In this document: positions 1 through 7,422 of the stretch, one piece after another
Layout: every line of letters begins with the position of its first letter
How positions within the stretch are numbered: the first letter of the stretch is position 1
NCBI GenBank assembly: GCA_028706735.1
Contig: JAQTVS010000035.1
Coordinates: 1 to 13,974, forward strand
Reading direction: 5' to 3'
Length of the DNA: 13,974 nucleotides
Source: Thiomonas sp.
Lineage (GTDB): Bacteria; Pseudomonadota; Gammaproteobacteria; Burkholderiales; Burkholderiaceae_C
Translations under genes and position numbers: made by a program
The notes under the pieces: generated by a model
Told to the model about the DNA's origin: nothing
The model's database searches: none
Seen by the model: the letters and a program-made list of their open reading frames with translations, nothing else

Positions 1-1710
1 ACCGGGCCGGACGGGCAGGGCGGCGTGACCAGCCAGCCTTGCGGCGTGTGCCCGGCCTGCACCGAGATCGACGCCGGGCGCTTTGTCGATTACATCGAGC
101 TCGACGCCGCCTCCAATCGCGGCGTCGAAGACATGACCACGCTGCTGGAGCAGGCGGTCTACAAGCCGACGGCGGGGCGCTTCAAGGTCTACATGATCGA
201 CGAAGTGCACATGCTCTCGAACCACGCCTTCAACGCCATGCTGAAGACGCTGGAAGAGCCGCCCGACTATGTGAAGTTCGTGCTCGCCACCACCGACCCG
301 CAGAAGGTGCCGGTCACGGTGCTGTCGCGCTGCCTGCAGTTCAATCTCAAGCAGATGATGCCGGGCGCCATCGTCGGCCATCTGCAGCAGGTGCTGCAAG
401 CCGAGAATGTGCCGGCGGAGGACGCCGCGCTGCGGCTCATCGCACGCGCCGCGCACGGTTCGATGCGCGATGCGCTCTCGCTCACCGACCAGGCGCTGGC
501 TTACTGCGCCGGGCGGGTGGAGACCGAGGCGGTGCAGCAGATGCTGGGCACGGTCGATCGCAGCGATCTGCTGCACATTTTGCAGGCCCTGGCCGCGCAG
601 GATGGTGTGGCGCTCATCCATCAGGCCGACGCGCTGGAGGCGCGCGGTCTGTCTTTCGGCGCGGCGCTGGAAGAGTTGGCCGCGCTGCTGCAAACCATCG
701 CCTTGCTGCAACTCGTGCCGCAGGCCGCTGATGCCGACGACCCGCAACATGAAGCGCTGGTTGCCCTGGCCGCACAACTCAGCCCGGAGCTGGTGCAACT
801 GGCCTACACCACGGTGCTGCACGGCCGCAACGAGCTGTCGCTCGCCCCGGACGACCGCACCGGCTTCACCATGACGCTGCTGCGCCTGCTGGCCTTCGCT
901 CCGGTCCTGGCAGGCAGCGTGCCGCCCGGCGGACTGGCGCTGCCCAGGGCGGCGAGCGCTGCGCCTGCGCCGCAGGCCAGTGCCGCGTCGTCCGCGCAAG
1001 CGTTGCCGACTGCTGCGGCGCAGACGGCAGAGAGAGAGGCAGTGCAAGACGTGCAACCAGCCACCAAGCCCACACCCCCGGCGCAAACTGCGGCCAAGGC
1101 CATGCCGCGCACCGCAGCCACCTTGAGCGCCCCGCTGGCGCCCGCCACGCCTGTGCTCGCCGCAGAGGAAGCACCCGCGACGCGCTATGCGGCACAGGCA
1201 GAGCCGCAATTTGTGGCACAACCCGCCGCCCAAGCGTTCCAAGCCGCGCCAGCAGCGCAGCCCACCGCGCAACCCCGCCCCGCCGACATCAAACCGCCGC
1301 TGCAAATCACGCCCGATATCGACTGGCCCGCGCTGGTGCAGCGGCTCGACGTGCCCGCTGGCCTGCCGCGTGCGCTGGCGCAGCAAAGTGAACTGGTGGC
1401 GATGGACGGCACGGCCTGGCTGCTGCGCGTGCCCAATGAACAGCTCACCCGCGCCGGCTCGCTCGACAAGTTGCAGGCGGCAGTGCGCGCCAGGTTGGGG
1501 CAAGACATCGTGCTGCGCACCGAAACCGGCGAAGTGACCGATAGCGCGACTCAGCGCGACGTGCGCGCCAAGGCCCAGGCGCAGGCAGACGCCGAGGCCG
1601 CCATTCGCAACGACCCGCTGGTGCAGCAGCTCATGCAGGATCTGGGCGCGCAAATCGTGCCCGGCACCCTGAAACCCATGCCCCCGTCAGCGCAGCCGGC
1701 ATCTGCCTGA
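1..1710 (+). CDS. dnaX: DNA polymerase III subunit gamma/tau, 5'-truncated by window edge
   Basis: This is the clamp-loader ATPase of DNA polymerase III, which loads the sliding clamp and, through tau, couples polymerase and helicase. The frame is open from base 1, so the N-terminus with the P-loop lies outside the window. Three of the four zinc-module cysteines are visible (codons at 40, 49, 58), followed by the [10 protein letters not shown] stretch. The Walker B segment MIDEVHML has its Asp codon at 199. Then come [19 protein letters not shown], the SRC motif (LSRCLQF) and the sensor-2-like [14 protein letters not shown] long Ala/Pro/Gln-rich linker (about 925-1300) joins a C-terminal tau-type domain (about 1315-1700) that starts near [11 protein letters not shown]. 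No A-AAA-AAG slippery heptamer was seen in the linker, so only full-length tau is predicted. ybaB follows 59 bp downstream. Identification is very secure. Confidence 0.97.
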   Translation, partial: TGPDGQGGVTSQPCGVCPACTEIDAGRFVDYIELDAASNRGVEDMTTLLEQAVYKPTAGRFKVYMIDEVHMLSNHAFNAMLKTLEEPPDYVKFVLATTDPQKVPVTVLSRCLQFNLKQMMPGAIVGHLQQVLQAENVPAEDAALRLIARAAHGSMRDALSLTDQALAYCAGRVETEAVQQMLGTVDRSDLLHILQALAAQDGVALIHQADALEARGLSFGAALEELAALLQTIALLQLVPQAADADDPQHEALVALAAQLSPELVQLAYTTVLHGRNELSLAPDDRTGFTMTLLRLLAFAPVLAGSVPPGGLALPRAASAAPAPQASAASSAQALPTAAAQTAEREAVQDVQPATKPTPPAQTAAKAMPRTAATLSAPLAPATPVLAAEEAPATRYAAQAEPQFVAQPAAQAFQAAPAAQPTAQPRPADIKPPLQITPDIDWPALVQRLDVPAGLPRALAQQSELVAMDGTAWLLRVPNEQLTRAGSLDKLQAAVRARLGQDIVLRTETGEVTDSATQRDVRAKAQAQADAEAAIRNDPLVQQLMQDLGAQIVPGTLKPMPPSAQPASA

Positions 1711-1769
1711 CCGACAATGCCGCGGTGCTGCACGCGCGGCAATTTCATTTCTCAATCGAAGGACACCCC

Positions 1770-2099
1770 ATGTTCAACAAAGGACAACTTTCCGGCCTGA
1801 TGAAGCAGGCGCAGCAGATGCAGGACAACCTCAAGCGCGTCCAGGACGAGCTTGGCAATATCGAGGTCGAAGGCCAGTCCGGTGCGGGCTTGGTGAAGGT
1901 GACGATGACCTGCAAATACGGCGTCAAGCGCGTGAGCATCGACCCCAGCCTGGTGGCCGACGACCGCGACATGCTCGAAGACCTGGTGGCTGCGGCGTTC
2001 AACGACGCGGTGCGCAAGGCCGAAGCCACGTCGCAGGAAAAAATGGGCGCCGCCACCGCGGGCATGCCCCTGCCGCCTGGCATGAAGCTGCCGTTCTGA
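1770..2099 (+). CDS. ybaB: YbaB/EbfC family nucleoid-associated protein
   Basis: A 109-residue DNA-binding protein of the YbaB/EbfC family, whose dimers form a tweezer-like fold and bind DNA with little or modest sequence preference. It opens [18 protein letters not shown], the usual N-terminal amphipathic helix, continues through the strand segment around [21 protein letters not shown], and ends in the Met/Pro-rich tail [11 protein letters not shown]. The frame is open from 1725, but the start at 1770 is chosen because it gives the family's normal N-terminus. A Shine-Dalgarno sequence GAAGGA (1758-1763) sits 6 nt upstream of it. Placement between dnaX and recR is the conserved bacterial arrangement, and the three genes are probably co-transcribed. 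The length is normal and nothing is odd. Confidence 0.96.
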   Translation: MFNKGQLSGLMKQAQQMQDNLKRVQDELGNIEVEGQSGAGLVKVTMTCKYGVKRVSIDPSLVADDRDMLEDLVAAAFNDAVRKAEATSQEKMGAATAGMPLPPGMKLPF

Positions 2100-2128
2100 T
2101 CGGCTGTCACAGTCGATCTGCGCTCTCC

Positions 2129-2740
2129 ATGCACGAGGCTGCACCCGGCCATGTTCCTGCGCTCGACGCGCTGATCAACGCCCTGCGGCAGTTGCCCGGT
2201 GTCGGGCCGAGGTCGGCGTCGCGCATGGCCTATCACCTGCTGGAGCACGACCGCGAGGCCGCGCTGCACATCGCCCGCGCGCTCGATGCGGCGCTGGGCG
2301 CGGTGCAGCGCTGCGCGCGCTGCAACACCCTCACCGAAGACGCGGTGTGCAGCATCTGCGCCGACCCGAGGCGCGATGCCCGCCAGCTCTGCGTGGTGGA
2401 AAGCCCGGCCGACCTCGCTGCGGTGGAGCAGACGCTCACCTATCGCGGCCTGTATTTCGTGCTGATGGGCCGCATCAGTCCGCTTGATGGCCTGGGGCCG
2501 AAGGAAATCGGCCTCGACCGGCTGATTGCGCGCGCTCTCGACGGCGCGGTGGAGGAGGTGATCCTCGCCACCAATTTCACCAACGAGGGAGAGGCGACGG
2601 CGCACGTCATCGCTGAAACCCTGCGTCCGCGCGGCTTGCGCGTCACCCGCCTGGCGCGCGGCGTGCCTGCCGGGGCGGAGCTGGAGTATGTCGATCTGGG
2701 CACCATTGCCCGGGCGCTGGTTGACCGGCGCGGCACTTGA
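2129..2740 (+). CDS. recR: Recombination mediator protein RecR
   Basis: A 203-residue RecR, which acts with RecO (and RecF) to load RecA on SSB-coated single-stranded DNA during gap repair. Features in order: a helix-hairpin-helix around [17 protein letters not shown] (residues 22-38), a four-cysteine zinc finger (C62, C65, C74, C77), and a Toprim domain beginning [14 protein letters not shown] (E91). The Toprim domain continues through [11 protein letters not shown] and [15 protein letters not shown], and the C-terminus [19 protein letters not shown] is highly conserved. It lies 29 bp after ybaB with no terminator between. The ATG at 2129 has no obvious Shine-Dalgarno, which fits translational coupling to ybaB, but that is inference. 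The length matches the family. Confidence 0.97.
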   Translation: MHEAAPGHVPALDALINALRQLPGVGPRSASRMAYHLLEHDREAALHIARALDAALGAVQRCARCNTLTEDAVCSICADPRRDARQLCVVESPADLAAVEQTLTYRGLYFVLMGRISPLDGLGPKEIGLDRLIARALDGAVEEVILATNFTNEGEATAHVIAETLRPRGLRVTRLARGVPAGAELEYVDLGTIARALVDRRGT

Positions 2741-2824
2741 GCAGGCTTGGCGCGGCTGCAATAAGCTTGACCCTTCGCATCCAGACTCGCGATTTGACGC
2801 GGGCGCACTCACCTGAACCACATC

Positions 2825-3922
2825 ATGCAGCGACGCCAATTCATGCAATCTGCCGGGGCGCTGGCTCTGTCCAGCGGCCTGTTCTCTCTGCTCTCGTCCC
2901 CCGCGCTGGCTGCCCAGGCAGCGGGCACGCTGGAGGTCTATGCCGGGGCCATCGGTCCTGGGGAATACAACGGCGGAAACTTCGCCCAGGCGCGGTTTCA
3001 CGATCCACGCGGCATGGCGCTGGACGCGCAGGGCAATGTGTTCGTTGCCGACTACGTCAACAGCGTGGTGCGCAAACTGGGCACTGACGGCCTGGTCAGC
3101 ATCGTCGCCGGACAGGTGGAGCAGCGCGACGCCCGCAACGGCCCGGCGCTGCAGGCGCGGTTTTACTCGCCGGAGTGCGTTGCCGTGGCAGCGGACGGCA
3201 CACTGTTTGTCAGCGATTCCGGCAGCAACACCGTGCGGCGCATCGGACGCGATGGCCTGGTCAGCACTTTGGCGGGCAAGTTGGAAGTCGAAGGCTTTGC
3301 AGACGGCCCCGGCAGCAAGGCACGTTTCAACCATCCGGTCGGGCTGGGCGTGAATGCACAGGGCGCGGTGTATGTGGCCGATGCCTACAACAGCACGGTG
3401 CGCCGCATCAGTGCGCAAGGCGTGGTCAGCACCCTGGCCGGTTCGCCCGGGGACACCGGCTGGCGAGATGGGCGCGGCTCGCAGGCGCGGTTCAACACGC
3501 CGGTCGGGCTGACGCTGGATGCGCAGGGCCAGATTTATGTGAGCGAATACTTCAACAACGTCATTCGCAAAGTCATGCCAGACGGGACGGTGACCACCTT
3601 TGCAGGCAAACCCGGCAAGGGCGGCTTTGCCGATGGCAAGGCCGCAGACGCACTGTTTTTGCACCCACAAACCCTGTCATTCGCGCCAGATGGCAGCCTG
3701 ATCGTGGCGGATACCGGCAATAACCGGGTTCGCCGCATATCGCCGGAAGGCGAAGTCTCCACTCTGGCCGGCACAGGCGCTGGCGAGAAGGTGGTCGCCG
3801 GGGCCTTGCCCGCAGAGTTGCACTTGCCTTACGGCGTGCAGGCGCTGGCCGACGGCTCGGTGCTGGTCACTGGGCTGAACGCTATTTTGCGCATTCAGTT
3901 GCCAACTCCGCTCAACGCCTGA
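2825..3922 (+). CDS. Exported NHL-repeat beta-propeller protein
   Basis: A 365-residue protein with an N-terminal export signal. MQRRQFMQSA followed by a hydrophobic run and a small-residue cleavage region (about residues 29-32, ALAAQA) looks like a twin-arginine (Tat) signal, although the match to the Tat consensus is partial. The mature part is six NHL-type beta-propeller blades. Each starts with an F-x-x-P motif (F58, F113, F168, F223, F278, L332) and continues as xGxxxDxxGxxYVADxxNxxVRR to a closing VSTLAG. The spacing is 55 residues four times and then 54. NHL propellers act as scaffolds or, in some families, enzymes; no catalytic residues can be assigned here. A TTGACC (2767-2772) in the 84-bp gap after recR could be a -35 box, but no good -10 box follows. 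The substrate or partner is unknown. The gene is convergent with queF, only 10 bp away. Confidence 0.88.
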   Translation: MQRRQFMQSAGALALSSGLFSLLSSPALAAQAAGTLEVYAGAIGPGEYNGGNFAQARFHDPRGMALDAQGNVFVADYVNSVVRKLGTDGLVSIVAGQVEQRDARNGPALQARFYSPECVAVAADGTLFVSDSGSNTVRRIGRDGLVSTLAGKLEVEGFADGPGSKARFNHPVGLGVNAQGAVYVADAYNSTVRRISAQGVVSTLAGSPGDTGWRDGRGSQARFNTPVGLTLDAQGQIYVSEYFNNVIRKVMPDGTVTTFAGKPGKGGFADGKAADALFLHPQTLSFAPDGSLIVADTGNNRVRRISPEGEVSTLAGTGAGEKVVAGALPAELHLPYGVQALADGSVLVTGLNAILRIQLPTPLNA

Positions 3923-3932
3923 TCTCCTTCGC

Positions 3933-4352
3933 TTAATTCGCGGCGGGTTCAGCGGCGTCGAACTGCGTCAAATCGACCCGGGGCGCCGGTTTCCAGCCGC
4001 GCTTGCGGTGTTCGACCACGACATTGGTATAGATGCCGCCGCGCACATACCAGCGCGCCGTCACGCGCAGGAAGCGTGGCGACATGGCCTTCACCAGATC
4101 GTCGAGGATGGTGTTGGTGACTTTCTCGTGAAATGCGCCTTCGTCCCGATAGCTCCACATATAAAGCTTGAGGCTTTTGAGCTCGACGCATTTCTTGTCG
4201 GGAATGAAGTCGATGTCGAAGCGGGCGAAATCCGGCTGGCCGGTGAGGGGGCACAGGCAGGTGAATTCTGGCGCCTGCATGTGGATGTGATAGTCGCGCC
4301 CTGGGGCCGGGTTAGGGAAGGTTTGCAGTGATTTGCTGGGTTTTGTCGTCAT
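3933..4352 (-). CDS. queF: NADPH-dependent 7-cyano-7-deazaguanine reductase (preQ1 synthase)
   Basis: This cytoplasmic enzyme reduces preQ0 to preQ1 with NADPH, the last step before tRNA insertion in queuosine biosynthesis. The 139-residue length is that of the short unimodular (YkvM-type) QueF. The active-site segment [12 protein letters not shown] carries the nucleophilic Cys (C34) that forms the thioimide, and the proton-donor Asp (D41). The family motif [16 protein letters not shown] (residues 57-72) binds NADPH and substrate. [12 protein letters not shown] and RGGIYTNV are also family-typical. The start at 4352 is the only Met that gives a normal N-terminus. No Shine-Dalgarno is visible because an 11-bp tandem repeat occupies the leader. 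The frame stays open far upstream, but that part overlaps the ferredoxin gene and is a shadow. Probably co-transcribed with the rnfB-like gene 43 bp upstream. Confidence 0.95.
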   Translation of the reverse strand: MTTKPSKSLQTFPNPAPGRDYHIHMQAPEFTCLCPLTGQPDFARFDIDFIPDKKCVELKSLKLYMWSYRDEGAFHEKVTNTILDDLVKAMSPRFLRVTARWYVRGGIYTNVVVEHRKRGWKPAPRVDLTQFDAAEPAAN

Positions 4353-4353
4353 G

Positions 4354-4394
4354 TTGTTGTCTGGTTGTTGTCTGGTTGTTGTCTGGTTGTTGTC
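4354..4394. repeat. 11-bp tandem repeat in the queF leader
   Basis: Three perfect copies of TTGTTGTCTGG (4354-4364, 4365-4375, 4376-4386) are followed by a partial copy TTGTTGTC (4387-4394). On the transcribed minus strand the repeat reads as CCAGACAACAA units. It fills the 43-bp gap between the rnfB-like stop codon and the queF start codon almost completely, occupying the place where a ribosome binding site would be expected. Confidence 0.95.
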
Positions 4395-4395
4395 G

Positions 4396-5049
4396 TCAGG
4401 TGGCGGCTTGCCTTTGGCGGGCGCGCTCCAGCGCGGCTTGCAGCAATGCAGCCTTGCGGTCGGCGGCGGGAGCGGGCGCCGCAGGCGGTTTGGTCTGGGC
4501 CTGCTCGGCGGCGACGGCCTGCGCCAGTTGACGCGGGTGGCGTTCAAGGTGGCGAGCGTAGCGCTGGCGCGCTTCGGCGGATTGTGCCGCAGTCCAGGCG
4601 TCCCAGCCGGTCTGGGCGGCCAACGCGGCGTCTGGCAGAGGCTCCATGCGGATGCAGTCGACCGGGCAGGGCGGCAGACAGAGTGCGCAGCCGGTGCACC
4701 ACTGCGCGATGACGGTATGCATGCGTTTTGGCGCGCCGGCGATGGCGTCCACCGGGCAGGCCTGGATGCACAGTGTGCAGCCGATGCACTGCGCAGGGTC
4801 GATGACGGCCAGCAAGCGGGGCGCTTCGGCGCCACATTCCGGGTTCAGCGCCAGGGCGGGGCGCTGCAGCAGCTCGGACAGCCGTGCAATGCCCTGTGCG
4901 CCTCCGGGCGGGCAGCGATTGATCTCGGCCTGCCCCTCGGCAATGGCCTGCGCGTAGGCGGTACAGTCCGGGTAGCCGCAGCGTGTGCACTGCGTTTGCG
5001 GCAGCAAGGCGTCGATTTGCGCGGCCAGCGCGCCGGATGGATTCGGCAT
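4396..5049 (-). CDS. Soluble RnfB-type polyferredoxin
   Basis: A 217-residue iron-sulfur electron carrier of the RnfB type. Near the N-terminus is a Fes-like [4Fe-4S] motif (C21, C24, C29, C46, in [10 protein letters not shown] through NRCPPGG). Two bacterial ferredoxin-type 4Fe-4S motifs follow: [12 protein letters not shown] (C88, C91, C94, C98) and [12 protein letters not shown] (C118, C121, C124, C128). The C-terminal 80 residues are Ala/Gln/Arg-rich and probably helical. Classical RnfB has an N-terminal membrane anchor; none is seen here, and no rnfACDGE genes are adjacent. The protein is therefore probably a soluble stand-alone carrier with an unknown partner. The frame is open to 5184, but the start at 5049 gives the Fes-domain N-terminus and leaves 13 bp to the phaZ stop, which fits an operon. 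It has no clear Shine-Dalgarno. Confidence 0.9.
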   Translation of the reverse strand: MPNPSGALAAQIDALLPQTQCTRCGYPDCTAYAQAIAEGQAEINRCPPGGAQGIARLSELLQRPALALNPECGAEAPRLLAVIDPAQCIGCTLCIQACPVDAIAGAPKRMHTVIAQWCTGCALCLPPCPVDCIRMEPLPDAALAAQTGWDAWTAAQSAEARQRYARHLERHPRQLAQAVAAEQAQTKPPAAPAPAADRKAALLQAALERARQRQAAT

Positions 5050-5062
5050 GGACAAGACGGGG

Positions 5063-6355
5063 TCAGGCGGGAGCGCGGGAGAGTACGGGTTTGCGCGGCG
5101 GATCGCCCGCTGCGCCTTGCGGGTGCGCGGCAATGAAGTCGCGCACGACGGGATAGACCTTTTCGCGCCAGCGGCGTCCGGCAAAAATGCCGTAATGTCC
5201 CGCGCCTTCGGCCACGTAATGCTGACGGCTGACCGAGGCGATGCCGGTGCACAGGTCGTGCGCCGCCTCGGTCTGCCCGGCGCCGGAAATGTCGTCGAGC
5301 TCGCCTTCGATGGTCAGCAGGGCGGTGCGATGGATGTCTTGCGGGCGCACTGGCTCGCCTTCAACCGCCCAGTTGCCGTTGACCAGGCCGAAGTCCTGGA
5401 ACACCAGCTTGATGGTGTCGAGGTAGTAGTCGGCGTCCATGTCGAGCACGGCATTGTACTCGTCATAAAAACGGCGATGTGATTCGGCGTCGTCGTTGTC
5501 GCCGCGGATCAGGTCGAGGAAGTAGTCGTAGTGCGAGGTGAGGTGGCGGTCGGGGTTCATCGCCACGAAACCGGTGTGCTGCAAAAATCCGGGATAGACA
5601 CGCCGGCCCGCACCGCGGTAGTTGGCGGGCACGCGGTAGATCACGTTGTTCTCAAACCACTCATAGCTCTTGTTCATCGCCAGGTTGTTCACTGCCGTGG
5701 GCGATTTGCGCGCGTCGATGGGGCCGCCCATCATGATCATGCTGCGCGGCGCAATTTCGCCCGCGCTGGCCATGAGCGAAATGGCGCCCAGCACCGGCAC
5801 CGTGGGCTGACAGACCGACATCACATGCACATCCGGGCCGATGGCGGCAATGAACTCACGGATGTACGCGACATAATCATCCAGACTGAAACGGCCTTGC
5901 TCGGTGGGCACCATGCGGGCGTCGGTCCAGTCGGTGATGAACACCTTGTGATCCTGCAGCATGGTTTTCACCGTGTCGCGCAACAGGGTGGAATGATGGC
6001 CCGACAAGGGCGCCACGATGAGCACGGTAGGATCGTCCTTGAGCTTGCCCAGCAGGCTGACATCGTCCGAAAACCGCTTGAAGCGCAACAGACGACAGAA
6101 CGGCTTTTCCATCACCACCTGTTGCTGCACCGCCACCCCCTTGCCCTGGATGTTGACCGTGTCGATGCCGAACTGCGGCTTTTCGTAATCCTTGAGCAGA
6201 CGGTGCATCAGGTCATAACTGGCCGAGACGCGCTGGGTGACAGTGTGCGGCGCCACGGGCCACACCGGGTTGGCGTAAAACTTGGCGGCAGCCTCGGCAA
6301 AGTCGGCCAGCGGGCGCATCATTGCGCGCTGGGTTTCATACAGGTCATACACCAT
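5063..6355 (-). CDS. phaZ: Intracellular polyhydroxybutyrate depolymerase
   Basis: This 430-residue enzyme degrades stored polyhydroxyalkanoate granules in the cytoplasm. It closely resembles Ralstonia eutropha PhaZ1 as I recall it, with matching stretches such as LEKPFC-like [40 protein letters not shown] and [10 protein letters not shown]. The catalytic Cys lies in SVCQPTVP (C182). The likely Asp is D354 in [11 protein letters not shown] and the likely His is H387 in [13 protein letters not shown], forming a Cys-Asp-His triad. There is no signal peptide, consistent with intracellular action. The start at 6355 is preferred over the upstream ATG at 6388 because it aligns with known family N-termini. 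It also has a Shine-Dalgarno GGAG (complement of 6362-6365) at a 6-nt spacing. It is the first gene of the phaZ-ferredoxin-queF run. Confidence 0.96.
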   Translation of the reverse strand: MVYDLYETQRAMMRPLADFAEAAAKFYANPVWPVAPHTVTQRVSASYDLMHRLLKDYEKPQFGIDTVNIQGKGVAVQQQVVMEKPFCRLLRFKRFSDDVSLLGKLKDDPTVLIVAPLSGHHSTLLRDTVKTMLQDHKVFITDWTDARMVPTEQGRFSLDDYVAYIREFIAAIGPDVHVMSVCQPTVPVLGAISLMASAGEIAPRSMIMMGGPIDARKSPTAVNNLAMNKSYEWFENNVIYRVPANYRGAGRRVYPGFLQHTGFVAMNPDRHLTSHYDYFLDLIRGDNDDAESHRRFYDEYNAVLDMDADYYLDTIKLVFQDFGLVNGNWAVEGEPVRPQDIHRTALLTIEGELDDISGAGQTEAAHDLCTGIASVSRQHYVAEGAGHYGIFAGRRWREKVYPVVRDFIAAHPQGAAGDPPRKPVLSRAPA

Positions 6356-6374
6356 GATGGACTCCGACACTTTT

Positions 6375-6396
6375 TTGTTGCGACGCACAAATTTTA
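6375..6396 (-). promoter_or_regulatory. Possible phaZ promoter and TTGT/ACAA operator-like element
   Basis: Read on the minus strand, a TAAAAT (complement of 6391-6396) resembles a -10 box about 35 nt upstream of the phaZ start. Just downstream, at 6375-6390, is an interrupted dyad TTGT-GCGTCGCA-ACAA, reminiscent of GCA-containing operators of polyhydroxyalkanoate regulators such as PhaR. No good -35 box is evident. This is inference from pattern only. Confidence 0.25.
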
Positions 6397-6499
6397 CTCG
6401 CGCTGGGCTGTCGGCGCAGCAGGGGATTCGCTACCCCAAGCTTCTTGGCGGAGAAAAGCAAACAGCATGCGCTGCGAACCCAAGAGTAGGTGCTATGAA

Positions 6500-6514
6500 G
6501 CTAGACCTGACCCC
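6500..6514 (+). repeat. Left arm of 15-bp inverted repeat
   Basis: The sequence gctagacctgacccc is the exact reverse complement of 7329-7343. The two arms bracket 844 bp that contain the DUF3806-like gene. The match ends abruptly on both sides. Similar acctgacccc-type sequences recur next to mobile elements in proteobacteria, but that is recollection, not a search result. Confidence 0.85.
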
Positions 6515-6550
6515 GATGAGATGTGACCCCGATGAGATGACCCCGATGAG
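6508..6550. repeat. Three copies of the 13-bp direct repeat tgaccccgatgag
   Basis: Exact copies of TGACCCCGATGAG lie at 6508-6520, 6524-6536 and 6538-6550, with periods of 16 and 14 bp. A degenerate fourth copy (tgacccgatga) is at 6596-6606. The first copy overlaps the inner end of the left inverted-repeat arm. Confidence 0.9.
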
Positions 6551-6690
6551 GATCAATGAAAACAAGGACTTGGGGCAGTTGGTGTTGAACTCGGGTGACC
6601 CGATGACCGCAAGCGCGACCACCCCCTGGCAACGCTGGTGACGCAGGGCAAGTTGGCGGCGACGCAACGCGTGCTAGCCATTGTCAAATT

Positions 6691-6722
6691 TTGAATGTTA
6701 TAAACAATTCACCTGATATAAA
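6691..6722 (+). promoter_or_regulatory. Candidate promoter of the DUF3806-like gene
   Basis: TTGAAT (6691-6696) and GATATA (6715-6720) lie 18 bp apart in the AT-rich stretch upstream of the small gene and resemble sigma-70 -35 and -10 boxes. The overlapping TATAAA (6717-6722) is an alternative -10 box. About 60 nt remain to the start codon. Confidence 0.35.
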
Positions 6723-6784
6723 AACACTCTCGCAGGGATTTTAAGTCACGACATAGACATTAATTGATATGAATGGGTCTCTCC

Positions 6785-7216
6785 ATGAAATTCTCCTACC
6801 CCAGCAAGGACGATCTTCGTCAACTCACGCGTCACCTGAACCTCGCTGACGAACTCGTGTCTGCGCACTGCGAAGGCGATCTGCTGTCTGGCGGAAAAAG
6901 CGATCTGGATTTGCTCCAGCGCACCGTCGACATCCGGACCCCGCGGGCGCTGGCCGGTGAGGCTTCACAAGCCCTTTCCATTGCGCTGGGGAGAATTCTC
7001 GTCAACAACCTCGACATCTGCGATTGGTCGATTGTCGAGGCCGAGTTGCAACGCACCGTTGCCGTTCGCCATCAGGGCACATTGCGCTGGGTTTCTCCGC
7101 ACGGCGCCCTTGTAAGCCATTTCAATCGCTGCACCAGTCCCGGACTGCATGCTTTGTACGACGACCTGGCTGGGCAGCTCACGGGGTCGGCCGCTGCGAA
7201 CCGCTCGTTTGCGTGA
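6785..7216 (+). CDS. Small DUF3806-like protein of unknown function
   Basis: A 143-residue protein with no signal peptide or membrane segment. The central part, ALSIALGRILVNNLDICDW, then VEAELQRTVAVRHQGTLRWVSPHGALVSHF, resembles the DUF3806 pattern of a small-residue LG-x-x-LG helix followed by a W-x-x-V-E strand and a late P-hydrophobic segment. This is family recognition from memory, so it is moderate at best. No function is established for the family that I can state. Two starts are possible: ATG at 6773 (adds MGLS) and ATG at 6785, and neither has a strong Shine-Dalgarno; 6785 is chosen for its longer spacing from the AT-rich promoter region. The gene stands alone, looks lower in GC than its neighbours, lies between 15-bp inverted repeats, and ends before a GC-rich hairpin. 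That context suggests an acquired single-gene insert. Confidence 0.7.
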   Translation: MKFSYPSKDDLRQLTRHLNLADELVSAHCEGDLLSGGKSDLDLLQRTVDIRTPRALAGEASQALSIALGRILVNNLDICDWSIVEAELQRTVAVRHQGTLRWVSPHGALVSHFNRCTSPGLHALYDDLAGQLTGSAAANRSFA

Positions 7217-7255
7217 CCAAGGCCGTTTGACTGTGCATCGGAATCCGGAATGATC

Positions 7256-7304
7256 TTCCGCTGACTGCCCGCCCCTGATTTGCCGGGGGGCGGGCAGAAC
7301 GGAA
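7256..7304. terminator. GC-rich hairpin between convergent genes, possible terminator
   Basis: CTGCCCGCCCC (7265-7275) pairs perfectly with GGGGCGGGCAG (7287-7297) across an 11-nt loop. TTCCG (7256-7260) and CGGAA (7300-7304) can extend the stem across a small internal loop. It lies between the DUF3806-like stop and the convergent aminotransferase stop, where a bidirectional terminator is expected. There is no T-tract on either strand, so intrinsic termination is uncertain. Confidence 0.5.
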
Positions 7305-7328
7305 ATTTGAACCGAAGCGGAAAGAATT

Positions 7329-7343
7329 GGGGTCAGGTCTAGC
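7329..7343 (-). repeat. Right arm of 15-bp inverted repeat
   Basis: GGGGTCAGGTCTAGC is the exact reverse complement of 6500-6514. Immediately outward lie two overlapping 10-bp palindromes, gcatcgatgc (7342-7351) and cgatgcatcg (7346-7355). No flanking target-site duplication was recognised. Confidence 0.85.
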
Positions 7344-7422
7344 ATCGATGCATCGAATACTGTGAAGCAGGCCACGCCCATCATGGAGAGTTTGCGTGAC
7401 CTGCCAAACTGCATTTGCTCTT

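Larger units (their letters stand above)
6356..6784. other. Non-coding region between phaZ and the DUF3806-like gene
   Basis: This 429-bp stretch holds no convincing gene. The phaZ side (6356-6430) carries a possible phaZ promoter. The middle (6499-6610) carries the 15-bp inverted-repeat arm and three or four copies of a tgaccccgatgag-type repeat. The part from about 6680 to 6770 is clearly AT-rich compared with the rest of the window and probably holds the promoter of the small gene that follows. A short open stretch (6599-6694) that could be a gene remnant is discussed separately. Confidence 0.7.

Noticed and set aside
1745..3670. Long open frame of 641 codons on the minus strand opposite ybaB, recR and the NHL gene
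   Set aside because: It is antisense to three well-recognised genes, its translation is Arg/His/Gln-rich with no family features, and high GC makes such shadow frames common.
4353..4835. N-terminal extension of queF through the tandem repeat
   Set aside because: It overlaps the ferredoxin gene in another frame, is Pro/Thr/Arg-rich, and short QueF proteins have about 140-165 residues.
5531..6526. 331-codon plus-strand frame opposite phaZ
   Set aside because: It is antisense to a strongly conserved depolymerase and its translation is His/Arg-rich without a motif.
7246..7260. Small hairpin CGGAA-TGATC-TTCCG
   Set aside because: It has only a 5-bp stem, and the TTCCG arm pairs better with CGGAA at 7300-7304 in the larger hairpin.
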